Source: Skermanella mucosa
Lineage (GTDB): Bacteria; Pseudomonadota; Alphaproteobacteria; Azospirillales; Azospirillaceae
Assembly (NCBI RefSeq): GCF_016765655.2
Contig: NZ_CP086108.1
Location: 282,501 to 346,500 of the forward strand
Direction: 5' to 3'
DNA: 64,000 nt
Positions 37,075 through 45,692 of this stretch are shown piece by piece. Position 1 is the first letter of the stretch; each line of letters starts with the position of its first letter. The position numbers were made by a program, and so were the translations under genes. The notes under the pieces are model-generated. The model saw nothing but the letters and a program-made list of their open reading frames with translations, made no database searches and was not told the origin of the DNA.

Positions 37075-37225
37075 TGTGTTGCTGGCCCTCGTGCCCGCCT
37101 TCTACTTTCTTGCCATGGCACTGTGGCAGGCTGCCAAGGTCCGGGAGGACATGCAGCGCAGAACCGGCAGTGGCGACAGGCTTCTGGACATAATCAGCTG
37201 GCCCGCCCGGCTTCTGCGTCGCTGA
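37064..37225 (+). CDS. Small single-helix membrane protein (53 aa)
   Basis: ATG 37064 follows GGGAG, inside the last codons of the upstream gene. The protein begins MEPDVLLALVPAFYFLAMAL, one membrane helix, then a basic amphipathic tail (QAAKVREDMQRRTGSGDRLL). The overlap and spacing suggest translational coupling with the four-helix protein. Composition here already returns to GC-rich. Function unknown. Confidence 0.55.
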   Translation: MEPDVLLALVPAFYFLAMALWQAAKVREDMQRRTGSGDRLLDIISWPARLLRR

Positions 37226-37434
37226 AGTCCCGATCCCCGTCTGTTTCAAGTTGCCACAGGCTGGCAGTGCGAAGTAGCAGCAGGCTTCGACGCGCCGGAC
37301 TGTCGGCTGCCGCTTCGCTGTAGCCGACCTACGGGCTGACAGGGCGGATTGGTGGCCGACCCATCCGAAGCCTTGCCATCCCGCCCGCCGCCCCCGACAC
37401 TCGGCGCCCTGTAAACTGAACGGGAGCCAACACC

Positions 37435-38154
37435 ATGGTCCGCTACGACTTCACCGGCAAGCGCGCGCTGGTGACCGGGGCCGGGAAGGGGATCGGGCGG
37501 GAGGTGGCATTGCTGCTCGCCGGGTGCGGGGCGGAGGTCATCGCGCTTGGCCGCACCGCCGCCGACCTGGAAGGGTTGGGCGTGCCGGTCGTGGTCGATC
37601 TGGCCGACGCGGAGGCGACGCGGGCCGCGGTTCGGGCGGTGTTGCCGGTGGACCTGCTGGTCAACTGCGCCGGGATCGTCGAGCTGGAAAGCTTCCTCGA
37701 AACCAGCACCGAGACGTTCGACCGAACCATCGCCGTCAATACCCGCGCGCCGCTGGTCGTGGCGCAGGAGGTCGCGCGCGACCTTGTCCGGCGCGGGGTG
37801 CCGGGGGCGATCGTCAATGTGTCCAGCCTCGCCGCCGATGTCGGCACGCGCGACCACACGGCCTATTGTGCGTCCAAGGCCGCGCTCGACGCGGTCACGC
37901 GGGTGATGGCGCTGGAGCTGGGGCCGCACGGCATCCGGGTGAACAGCCTGAACCCGATCGTGACGCTAACCCCGATGGCGGACAAGGCGTGGAGCGATCC
38001 GGCCAAGTCGGGGCCGATGCTGGCCCGCATCCCGCTGGGGCGGTTCGCCCGGCCGGCGGAGGTGGCGGCCTCCGTCGCTTTCCTGCTGAGCGATGCCGCC
38101 GCCATGATCCACGGCACCTGCCTGACGGTGGATGGCGGGTTCAGCGCCGGTTGA
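37435..38154 (+). CDS. SDR oxidoreductase, L-xylulose reductase-like
   Basis: 239 residues. Cofactor motif TGAGKGIGR at 14-22, NCAG at 76-79 region, catalytic Ser in NVSSLA and YCASK with Tyr and Lys; the C terminus DGGFSAG is standard. An Arg after the second strand (LGRTAADLE) favours NADP. The length and the YCASKAALDAVTRVMALELG stretch resemble dicarbonyl/L-xylulose reductases. It overlaps by 14 bases the 3' end of a convergent FGGY kinase, so the two probably act in one pentose or polyol route. Confidence 0.82.
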   Translation: MVRYDFTGKRALVTGAGKGIGREVALLLAGCGAEVIALGRTAADLEGLGVPVVVDLADAEATRAAVRAVLPVDLLVNCAGIVELESFLETSTETFDRTIAVNTRAPLVVAQEVARDLVRRGVPGAIVNVSSLAADVGTRDHTAYCASKAALDAVTRVMALELGPHGIRVNSLNPIVTLTPMADKAWSDPAKSGPMLARIPLGRFARPAEVAASVAFLLSDAAAMIHGTCLTVDGGFSAG

Positions 38155-39661
38155 GCCGGGCGAGGCGCGGGTAGAGGTCGCGCAGCCTCGGGTACAGGTC
38201 GGCGTAGAGGCCGAGCAGGTCGGCGTGGAAGCCGGCCTCGGCGGGGTCGGGATGGAACGCCGCGCCGGTGCGGGTCATGGCGGCGGCGGCTTCCTCGAAG
38301 CCGGGGTACCAGCCGGCCCCGACGGCGGCGGCGATGCCGGCGCCCAGGCTCGACGCCTCCGCCGTCTCGGCGCGGACGACGGGGCGGCCGGTGATGTCGG
38401 CGATGATCCGGCACCAGGGATCGCTGGCGGAGCCGCCGCCGATCGCGACGAAGCTGTCCACCGGCTGGCCGGTCGCGGCCACGACGCGGTCGGTGGCGAA
38501 GGCCTGTTCCAGGGCGATGCCTTCCAGCAGCGCGCGGTAGATCTCCGCCCGGCCGTGGTCGGGGGAGAGGCCCAGCAGGCAGCCCCGGGCGTCCTGGTCC
38601 CAATAGGGGTTCATCACGCCGTTCCAGTAGGGCAGCAGCAGCAGGCCGCGGCTGCCGGGGGGGACGGAGGCGGCCTCGGCCTCCAGCCGGCGGAAGATGC
38701 CGGGATCGGCGTCGGGGTCGAGGCCGAACATCTGCCGGATCAGGGAGTTCACCAGCAGCGTGCCGGAGCGGAGCGAGGTCTCCAGGATATAACCCTGGCG
38801 GTCGATCGCGCACAGCGTCCGGAACGCGGGGTCGATCCGCGGCTCCCGGTCGTAGACGCCGGACACGATCGCCGTGCCGAGGTTGAGATAGGCCGTGCCG
38901 GCCCCGGCCACTCCCGTGCCGAGCCCTCCGGCCTGGCCGTCGCCGCCGCCGGCGACGACCGGGGTGCCGGCGAGCAGGCCGGTCAGGGCGGCGGCCTCCG
39001 GGGTGATCCGGCCGATGACGGTGCCGGGGGCCGCAGCCTGCGGGAAACGGCCGGGGTCGAGGGCGATCGGCAGGGCGCCGATCACCTCGTCCGCCCAGAC
39101 GTGGGAGGATATGTCGAAGGCGCCGAGCGGGTCGGCGCTGGCCCAGCTCGTCGCGAACTCGCCGGTCAGGCGGCGGACCAGCCAAGCATGGGGATCGTAG
39201 ACGTGGCGGACGCGGGCGAACAGGCCGGGCTCGGCCCGCGCCATCCAGGCGAGGCTGTAGACCGCCGGGGCGAAGTCCAGCGGCTTGCCGGTCAGGGCGT
39301 GCATCCGCTCGACGCCGACGCGGGTGGACAGGGCGGAGACCTCCGCCTTGCGGCGCTCGTCCAGCCACAGGATCGCGGGGCGGAGCGGCACGTCGTCGGT
39401 GCCGGTGACCGCGACCGTCTCCCGCTGGTTGACCACGGCGACGGCGGCGACCGACGCAGCGGGGACGGTGGCGAGGGCCTGACGGAGGGCGGTTTGCGCT
39501 GCCCGCCACCAGGCGTCGGGGTGCTGCTCGTAGGCGTTGGGTTCCGGGCGCTCCAGGCTCAGCGGGGCGCGGCCCTCGGCGACCGCGCGGCCGTCGCGGT
39601 CCCAGGCGATCGCCTTGCAGGTGGTGGTGCTGAGGTCTATGCCGATGACGGTGTCTTGCAT
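38141..39661 (-). CDS. FGGY-family carbohydrate kinase, xylulokinase-like
   Basis: 506 residues. It opens VIGIDLSTTTCKAIAWDRDG and has EQHPDAWWRA, WLDERR, GGGDGQAGG (second-domain phosphate loop) and IGGGSASDPWCRIIADITGR near the C terminus. These are hallmarks of xylulokinase-type FGGY enzymes. It phosphorylates a ketopentose or similar sugar. It differs clearly from the kinase at 20246, so the region encodes two distinct kinases. Confidence 0.85.
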   Translation of the reverse strand: MQDTVIGIDLSTTTCKAIAWDRDGRAVAEGRAPLSLERPEPNAYEQHPDAWWRAAQTALRQALATVPAASVAAVAVVNQRETVAVTGTDDVPLRPAILWLDERRKAEVSALSTRVGVERMHALTGKPLDFAPAVYSLAWMARAEPGLFARVRHVYDPHAWLVRRLTGEFATSWASADPLGAFDISSHVWADEVIGALPIALDPGRFPQAAAPGTVIGRITPEAAALTGLLAGTPVVAGGGDGQAGGLGTGVAGAGTAYLNLGTAIVSGVYDREPRIDPAFRTLCAIDRQGYILETSLRSGTLLVNSLIRQMFGLDPDADPGIFRRLEAEAASVPPGSRGLLLLPYWNGVMNPYWDQDARGCLLGLSPDHGRAEIYRALLEGIALEQAFATDRVVAATGQPVDSFVAIGGGSASDPWCRIIADITGRPVVRAETAEASSLGAGIAAAVGAGWYPGFEEAAAAMTRTGAAFHPDPAEAGFHADLLGLYADLYPRLRDLYPRLARLNRR

Positions 39662-39695
39662 GGTGCCTGGATGCCCGGTCGGGGGAGATCATTTC

Positions 39696-39743
39696 GGAGG
39701 GGCGGCGTCCCGCCGCCCGAGGTGCGCGGGACGCGCACCCTCC
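39696..39743. repeat. 48-bp double-hairpin repeat, copy 2
   Basis: Identical to 32050-32097 except for one base between the two palindromes. It ends at the stop codon of the acyl-CoA ligase gene, so it may act as a transcript end. Confidence 0.8.
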
Positions 39744-41345
39744 TCAGCCGTTCGGCATGGGAGCGGATGCCATCCGGCGTTCCAGCTCCTCGCGGATCAG
39801 CTTCTTGGTGATCTTGCCGTAGCCGGACTTCGGCAGTTCCTCCCAGAAGACGACGCGCTTGGGCATCTTGTAGCGGGCGATCCTGCCGTCCAGCCAGCCC
39901 AGCAGCTCCGCCTCGCCGAGGGAGGCGCCGGGGCGGGGGACGCAGACGGCGACGCCGACCTCGCCCCATTGCGGGTCCGGCACGCCCAGCACCGCGACTT
40001 CCGCCAGGTCGGGATGCATCAGGATCTTCTCCTCGATCTCGCGCGGATAGATGTTCGACCCGCCCGAGATGTACATGTCGGACGCCCGGCCCGTGATGTA
40101 GAGGAAGCCCTGCGCGTCCATGTGCCCCAGGTCGCCGGTGCGGAACCAGCCGTCGCGGAAAGCCTTGGCGTTGGCCTCGGGATTGTCGTGGTAGCCGGCG
40201 AAGACGGCGGGGCCGCAGACGCAGATCTCTCCCGTCTCGCCGGGGGCGAGCTCGCGGCCCGCGTCGTCCTGGATGGAGACCTGCATGCCCGTCCGCTCGA
40301 AGCCGCAGGTGCCGATCCGGGCGCCCTCGCCCTCCTCCAGGCTGTGCAGGCGGGGCGGCAGGACGGTGATGTTGCCGGTCACCTCGCCCAGCCCGAAATA
40401 CTGGACCAGCACCGGGCCGAGCCTGTCCAGCGCGTGCTTCTGGTCGGCGCGGTACATCGGAGCGCCGGCATAGATCACGTAGCGCAGGCTGGAATGGTCG
40501 AACCGGTCCACCGACGGGTGCTCGGCCAGCATCTTCAGGATGGTCGGCACCGTGAACATGTTGGTGATCCGCCACCGCTCCACCATCGCCCAGGCCTGCT
40601 CGACGTCCAGCCGTTCGGAGGCCGGCAGCACCGTCTTGGCGGCCCTCGCGACCTGGACGAGCTGGTGGATGCCGGCGCCGTGGGACAGCGGGGCGACCAC
40701 CAGCGAGGCGTCGCGCTCGGTCGTTCCCGGCATCAGGTCGCACAGGTGGTTGGTCACCACGAAGGCCATCTGGCCGTGGGTCAGCACGGCGGCCTTGGGC
40801 CGCCCGGTGGTGCCGGAGGTGAAGAAGAACCAGCAGGGGTCGTCGCGGTCCACGGCGGCCACGGCGGGCTTCTCGCCGTCGTGGCGGGCTACCAGCGCGT
40901 CGTAGTCGTCGCCGAAGTCGGACGGGCCGATCGAGACGACGCTCCGCAGGCCCGGCTGGGCCGCCCGGCAGGCCGCCGCGTGCTCCGGGAACGCGGCGTG
41001 GCAGATCATCGCGGCCGCGCCGCCCGCCTTGGCCAGCCAGGCGACCTCGTCCGGGGTCTGGCGGTAGTTGGCCGGGACCCAGACGGCGCCGATCCGGAAG
41101 CAGGCGAACATGGACTCGAACATCTGGTTGCAGTTCTTCGACTGCACCAGCACCCGGTCGCCCTTGGCGACGCCCCGGTGGAGCAGGGCGGAGGCCATGG
41201 CGTCGACCCGCCGCTCCATCTCGCTCCAGGTCCAGGTGCGCTCGCCCCAGACGAAGCCCACTTCCGCCCCGTGGCGGCGCGCCGCCTGGGTCAGGAAGTG
41301 GGCGAGGTTCATCACCCGCGTGGTGACGGGTTTGGTCTCCGTCAC
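39744..41345 (-). CDS. Acyl-CoA synthetase (AMP-binding, acyl-activating enzyme)
   Basis: 533 residues. P-loop FFFTSGTTGRPKAAV, the GYHDNPEANAKAFRDGW-FRTGD stretch (adenylate and hinge region), SGGSNIYPREIEEKI and the C-terminal YGKITKKLIREEL with the catalytic Lys. It couples a carboxylic acid to CoA through an acyl-adenylate. The start ATG overlaps the thiolase stop by four bases, so both act in one pathway, degradation of a fatty or aromatic acid. The divergent TRAP importer could bring in the substrate. Confidence 0.87.
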   Translation of the reverse strand: MTETKPVTTRVMNLAHFLTQAARRHGAEVGFVWGERTWTWSEMERRVDAMASALLHRGVAKGDRVLVQSKNCNQMFESMFACFRIGAVWVPANYRQTPDEVAWLAKAGGAAAMICHAAFPEHAAACRAAQPGLRSVVSIGPSDFGDDYDALVARHDGEKPAVAAVDRDDPCWFFFTSGTTGRPKAAVLTHGQMAFVVTNHLCDLMPGTTERDASLVVAPLSHGAGIHQLVQVARAAKTVLPASERLDVEQAWAMVERWRITNMFTVPTILKMLAEHPSVDRFDHSSLRYVIYAGAPMYRADQKHALDRLGPVLVQYFGLGEVTGNITVLPPRLHSLEEGEGARIGTCGFERTGMQVSIQDDAGRELAPGETGEICVCGPAVFAGYHDNPEANAKAFRDGWFRTGDLGHMDAQGFLYITGRASDMYISGGSNIYPREIEEKILMHPDLAEVAVLGVPDPQWGEVGVAVCVPRPGASLGEAELLGWLDGRIARYKMPKRVVFWEELPKSGYGKITKKLIREELERRMASAPMPNG

Positions 41346-42514
41346 TTCACCCGCTCCAGGATCGACACGTAGTTGGCGACGGCGGCGCCGCCCATGTTGA
41401 ACACGCCGGCCAGGTCGGTGCCGGGGATCTGCATGCCTTCGGCCTCCCCCATGACCTGGAGGGCGGCCATCACGTGCATGGAGACGCCGGTGGCGCCGAT
41501 CGGGTGGCCCTTGGCCTTCAGCCCGCCCGAGGGGTTGACCGGCAGCCTGCCGCCCTTGGCCGTGGTGCCGTCGCGGACCACGCGGTAGCCCTGGCCCGGC
41601 TCGGCGAGGCCCATGGCCTCGTACTCGATCATCTCGGCGATGGTGAAGCAGTCGTGGGTCTCGACCAGGCTGAGGTCGGACAGGGTCAGGCCGGCGTCCT
41701 CCAGCGCGCCGCGCCAGGCCCGGCGGGCGCCTTCGAAGGCGGTCGGGTCGCGGCGGCTGAGCGGCAGCATGTCGTTGACGTGGCGGCGCGCCCGGAAGGC
41801 GATCGCGCGCTCCAGCGTCTCGGCCGTCTCCGCGTCGGCGATCACCAGGGCGGCGGCGCCATCGGACACCAGGGAGCAGTCGGTCCGGCGCAGCGGTGCG
41901 GCCACATAGGGGTTCTTCTCCGACACGGCGTTGCAGAACTCGAACCCGAAATCCTTCCGCATGTGGGCGTAGGGGTTGGCCATGCCGTTGGAATGGTTCT
42001 TGGCCGCGATGCGGGCCAGCTCCTCCGACCGGTCGCCGTAGCGCTGGAAATAACCCTGGGTGATCCGGCCGAAGATCCCGGCGAAGCCGCCTTCGATGTC
42101 GGCTTCCTCCTTGTGGTAGCTGGCGCCCAGCAGGATGTCGCCGATCTTAGTGCCGGGGGTGGCGGTCATCTTCTCCGCGCCGACCACCAATGCTACGCGG
42201 CCCCGGCCGGACTCCACGAAATCCAGGGCGGCGTAGAGGGCGGCGGAGCCGGTGGCGCAGGCGTTCTCCAGCCGGGTCGCCGGCACGTGGGCCAGCCGCT
42301 CGTCGGAGAGGGCGACCAGCGAGGCCTGGAAGTCCTGCTTGGAGAAGCCGTTGTTCATCACGCCGACATAGATGCCGTCCACGGACTCGGCCGGGACGCC
42401 GGCATGGTCGAGCGCCGCCCCCGCGACCTGGGCCATCAGCGCCTCGGTGTCCGGGGCTTCCGCCTTGCCGAACACGGTGTGCGCCCAGCCTACGATCCTG
42501 CCGTTTCCTGCCAT
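41342..42514 (-). CDS. Thiolase-like acetyl-CoA acetyltransferase (SCP-x type)
   Basis: 390 residues. The nucleophile Cys86 is in ENACATGS; LVETHDCFTIAEMIEYEAMG and NPSGGLKAKGHPIGATG carry the His residues of this group. The N terminus VGWAHTVFGKAEAPDTEAL fits the SCP-x/acetyl-CoA acetyltransferase-like proteins rather than classical FadA. First gene of the two-gene operon with the CoA ligase. Confidence 0.85.
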   Translation of the reverse strand: MAGNGRIVGWAHTVFGKAEAPDTEALMAQVAGAALDHAGVPAESVDGIYVGVMNNGFSKQDFQASLVALSDERLAHVPATRLENACATGSAALYAALDFVESGRGRVALVVGAEKMTATPGTKIGDILLGASYHKEEADIEGGFAGIFGRITQGYFQRYGDRSEELARIAAKNHSNGMANPYAHMRKDFGFEFCNAVSEKNPYVAAPLRRTDCSLVSDGAAALVIADAETAETLERAIAFRARRHVNDMLPLSRRDPTAFEGARRAWRGALEDAGLTLSDLSLVETHDCFTIAEMIEYEAMGLAEPGQGYRVVRDGTTAKGGRLPVNPSGGLKAKGHPIGATGVSMHVMAALQVMGEAEGMQIPGTDLAGVFNMGGAAVANYVSILERVK

Positions 42515-42685
42515 TGTCCCGTTTCCTCATTCCTGCGGCGCCTGGGTTATCGGGGCGCCGGTGCCGAAGCTTATTGAATTCAATACGCACTTCAATATTC
42601 TTCGCGCCGGTAATGCAAATGGAAATCAGATCCGGCGCGGGCCCGAGGGCTTCGGGCGACTGGGGGGAGAATCCTAAGGAATGAC

Positions 42686-43180
42686 ATGCGCGCGGTGATC
42701 GACTATTTCGAGGAAGGGCTGTGCGCCCTGATCTTCCTGGCCATGACCGGCCTGGGATTCGCCAACATCCTGGTCCGTTACCTGAGCAGCCGGTCGCTGG
42801 CCTCGACCGAGGAGCTGCTGATCAACGGCTTCCTGCTGCTGACCGTCCTGGGGGCGGCGATCGCCGCCAAGCGGGGCGACCATCTGGCGGTGACGGTCGT
42901 CCACGACTTGCTGCCGCGCGGCGGCAAGGTCGCGCTGACCATCCTGGCGACCGCGCTGGGCTGCGTGCTGCTGGCGGCGGCGGCCTGGTTCACGGCGGAG
43001 CTGGTGGCGAACCAGATGGCCACCGGCGTGCTGTCCTACGCGCTCCAGATCCCGGCCTGGTACTACACCGCCGCCGTCCCGGCCGCCTTCCTGCTGGTGA
43101 TGGCGCGCTTCGTGCAGCAAGCGGCCAGGGCGGTGCGGGACCTGCGGTCGGAGGGTGCCCCGAGGGGTGGTCATGGGTGA
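42686..43180 (+). CDS. dctQ: TRAP transporter small permease, DctQ type
   Basis: 164 residues, four helices. EEGLCALIFLAMTGLGFANILVRY (partly) and the STEELLINGFLLLTVLGAAI segment with the conserved EE pair are typical. AAGGAAT precedes the ATG. It forms the membrane subunit with DctM, whose gene overlaps its end by eight bases. Confidence 0.87.
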   Translation: MRAVIDYFEEGLCALIFLAMTGLGFANILVRYLSSRSLASTEELLINGFLLLTVLGAAIAAKRGDHLAVTVVHDLLPRGGKVALTILATALGCVLLAAAAWFTAELVANQMATGVLSYALQIPAWYYTAAVPAAFLLVMARFVQQAARAVRDLRSEGAPRGGHG

Positions 43181-44504
43181 GTTCCTTGGACTGGGCGTCG
43201 GCACGCAGATGGTGATCGTCTTCTTCGTGCTGCTGTTCCTGAGGCTGCCGGTCGCCTTCGCGCTGGGCCTTTCCGCCATGTTCGCCATGTGGCAGCTGGG
43301 CTTCGGCCTGGACCTGGCGGGCGACCTGATCACCACAGGCATCACGAAATACTCGCTGCTGGCGGTGCCGTTCTTCATCCTGGCCGGCTCGCTGATGGGC
43401 GTGGTCGGCATCGCGGAGCGGATGATCCGGTTCTTCCGCGTGCTGATCGGCGGGCTGCCGGGCGGCATGGGGGTGGTCGGGACGGTGGTCTGCCTGTTCT
43501 GGGGGGCGGTCAGCGGATCGGGGCCGGCCTCGGTCGCGGCGATCGGCCCGCTGATCATCAAGAGCATGGCGGAGGACGGCTATCCCCGGCCCTTCGCCGC
43601 CGCCCTGGTCTGCACCGGCGCCGCCCTGTCGATCGTGATCCCGCCGTCGATCGGGCTGGTGATCTACGGAGTGATCGCCGAGACCTCGATCTCCGACCTG
43701 TTCCTGGCCGCCATCGTCCCGGGCCTGCTGATGGGCGTGCTGATGCTGGCCGCCCTGCCGTTCGCGTCGCGCGGGCGGCCCCAGGACGGTCCGGGGCGGG
43801 AGGGCGGCACCGTGGCGCTGCTGGAGCAGCCCTATGCCGGCCTGCCTTACTTCACGCGGCTGGGGCGGGCCTTCGTGGACGCCTTCTGGGGGCTGCTGAC
43901 GCCGGTGGTGATCCTGGGCGGCATCTATGGCGGCGTCTTCACGCCGACCGAGGCGGCGATCGTCGCGACCGTCTACGCCATGTTCGTGGGCGTCGCGATC
44001 TATCGCACGCTGACGCCCCGGGTGCTGTTCTCGGCCCTGGCGGAGGCCAGCGCCTCCTCCGCGGTGGTGATGCTGGTGGTGGCCTTCGCCAGCCTGTTCG
44101 GCTGGGTGGTCACGGTGGACGACATGGTCGGCCAGTATTCCTCCGTGCTGCTCGGGCTCAGCCATAATGAATGGGTGATCCTGTTCGTCATCGCGGTGAT
44201 CCTGCTGATCGCCGGGATGTTCATGGACGCGATCACGATCATGTTCATCACCCTGCCGATATTCCTGCCGGTGGTGAGGGAGCTGGGCTGGGACCCGGTC
44301 TGGTTCGGCGTGATCCTGATGGTCAACCTGTCGATCGGCCTGTTCACCCCGCCGGTCGGAATCAACCTGTTCGTCGCCGCCAACATCACCCGCCTGTCGC
44401 TGGAGCGCATCGCGATCGGCGCCATCCCGTTCCTGATCACCAGCCTGATCGGGCTGGCGATCCTGTCGATGTTCCCGTGGATCTCGCTGTTCGCCCTGCG
44501 GTGA
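43173..44504 (+). CDS. dctM: TRAP transporter large permease, DctM type
   Basis: 443 residues, about 12 helices. LRLPVAFALGLSAMFAMWQ, GLPGGMGVVGTVVCLFWGAVSGSGPASVAAIG (first repeat, quoted in parts) and GMFMDAITIMFITLPIFLPV (second repeat) are family hallmarks. It catalyses sodium-coupled uptake of an organic acid delivered by DctP. The ATG at 43173 is preferred over 43155 because it gives the standard MGEFLG start. Confidence 0.9.
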   Translation: MGEFLGLGVGTQMVIVFFVLLFLRLPVAFALGLSAMFAMWQLGFGLDLAGDLITTGITKYSLLAVPFFILAGSLMGVVGIAERMIRFFRVLIGGLPGGMGVVGTVVCLFWGAVSGSGPASVAAIGPLIIKSMAEDGYPRPFAAALVCTGAALSIVIPPSIGLVIYGVIAETSISDLFLAAIVPGLLMGVLMLAALPFASRGRPQDGPGREGGTVALLEQPYAGLPYFTRLGRAFVDAFWGLLTPVVILGGIYGGVFTPTEAAIVATVYAMFVGVAIYRTLTPRVLFSALAEASASSAVVMLVVAFASLFGWVVTVDDMVGQYSSVLLGLSHNEWVILFVIAVILLIAGMFMDAITIMFITLPIFLPVVRELGWDPVWFGVILMVNLSIGLFTPPVGINLFVAANITRLSLERIAIGAIPFLITSLIGLAILSMFPWISLFALR

Positions 44505-44533
44505 CCAAACCTATTCTAAGGAGGAAACACACC

Positions 44534-45538
44534 ATGAAGATCGCAACCGCCCTGAAGGGCATCGCCGTCGCCGCGGCCCTGGGGCTCGCCGCGATCGGGA
44601 GCGCGGAAGCCGACACCTTCCGCCTGTCGCACAACACGTCGGACGCCACCACCTGGCACAAGGGCGGCGAGCGCTTCGCCGAGCTTCTGAAGGACAAGAC
44701 CGGCGGCAAGCACACGGTCCGGCTGTTCGCCAACGCGACGCTGACCGGCGGCGACCAGATGAAGCAGGCCGAGATGGTCGGGCGCGGCGCCATCGACTTC
44801 GTCATGACCTCGGCGATCAACGTGACGCCGCTGGTGCCCGAGATGGCGGCCTTCTCGCTGCCCTACCTGTTCACCTCCTACGATCAGGTGGACGCGGCCA
44901 CCAGCGGCGAGCCGGGCGAGCGAATGACCGAGATCCTGGACAAGCACGGCATCGTCGTCCTGGCCTGGGGCGAGAACGGCTTCCGCGAGGTGACCAACAA
45001 CGTCCGCCCGATCAAGTCGCCCGACGACATGAAGGGGCTGAAGATGCGGGTCGCCGGCCCGATGTACATCGACGTGATGAACGCGCTGGGCGCCAACCCC
45101 CAGCAGATGCAGTGGGTCGAGACCTTCTCCGCCCTCCAGCAGGGCGTGGTGGACGGGCAGGAGAACCCGATCGGCGCGGTGATCATCCCGCAGCGGGTGT
45201 ACGAGGTGCAGAAGTACCTGACCACCTGGCACTATTCCTACGACCCGATCTTCCTGGGCGTGTCGCGCAAGCGCTGGGATTCGTGGGATGCCGACACCAA
45301 GGCGAGCGTGAAGGCCGCCGCCGAGGAGGCCATGGCGTTCCAGCGGAACCTGACGCGCGAGCAGACCGCCCAGGGCATCGAGATGCTGCGCCAGAAGGGG
45401 ATGGAGGTCTACGAGCCGACCGAGGCTGAGCTGGCGGCCTTCAAGGCGGCGACTCGCCCGGCCTTCGAGACCTGGGCTGCCAAGGTCGGCCCCGACCTCG
45501 CCAAGCTGTTCGAGACGACGGCGGCGAGTGCCAACTGA
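44534..45538 (+). CDS. dctP: TRAP transporter substrate-binding protein, DctP type
   Basis: 334 residues. A Sec signal ends near EADTF (residue 25-29). The central GMKMRV-type GLKMRVAGPMYIDVMNALGANP carries the conserved Arg that binds the substrate carboxylate, and VDGQENPIGAVI is typical. AGGAGGAAA precedes the ATG. Gene order Q-M-P differs from the common P-Q-M. The divergent CoA ligase and thiolase suggest a monocarboxylate ligand. Confidence 0.9.
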   Translation: MKIATALKGIAVAAALGLAAIGSAEADTFRLSHNTSDATTWHKGGERFAELLKDKTGGKHTVRLFANATLTGGDQMKQAEMVGRGAIDFVMTSAINVTPLVPEMAAFSLPYLFTSYDQVDAATSGEPGERMTEILDKHGIVVLAWGENGFREVTNNVRPIKSPDDMKGLKMRVAGPMYIDVMNALGANPQQMQWVETFSALQQGVVDGQENPIGAVIIPQRVYEVQKYLTTWHYSYDPIFLGVSRKRWDSWDADTKASVKAAAEEAMAFQRNLTREQTAQGIEMLRQKGMEVYEPTEAELAAFKAATRPAFETWAAKVGPDLAKLFETTAASAN

Positions 45539-45540
45539 CC

Positions 45541-45574
45541 CCGCTCCCTGGAAATCCGGGATAATCCGGAGCGG
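45541..45574 (+). terminator. Hairpin after dctP
   Basis: CCGCTCC (45541-45547) pairs with GGAGCGG (45568-45574), directly after the stop codon. A second hairpin, GCTGAGGCGC/GCGCTTCAGC, follows at 45617-45640. No U-run; Rho-independent termination is uncertain. Confidence 0.45.
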
Positions 45575-45692
45575 AAACCCGAAAAATCCGCACAATCATC
45601 GGGGCGGGTCACGTAAGCTGAGGCGCGAAGGCGCTTCAGCCGACGCGAGAGCCGCTCCGATGAAACTCGGGACCCTGGAGTGAGATAGCCGG

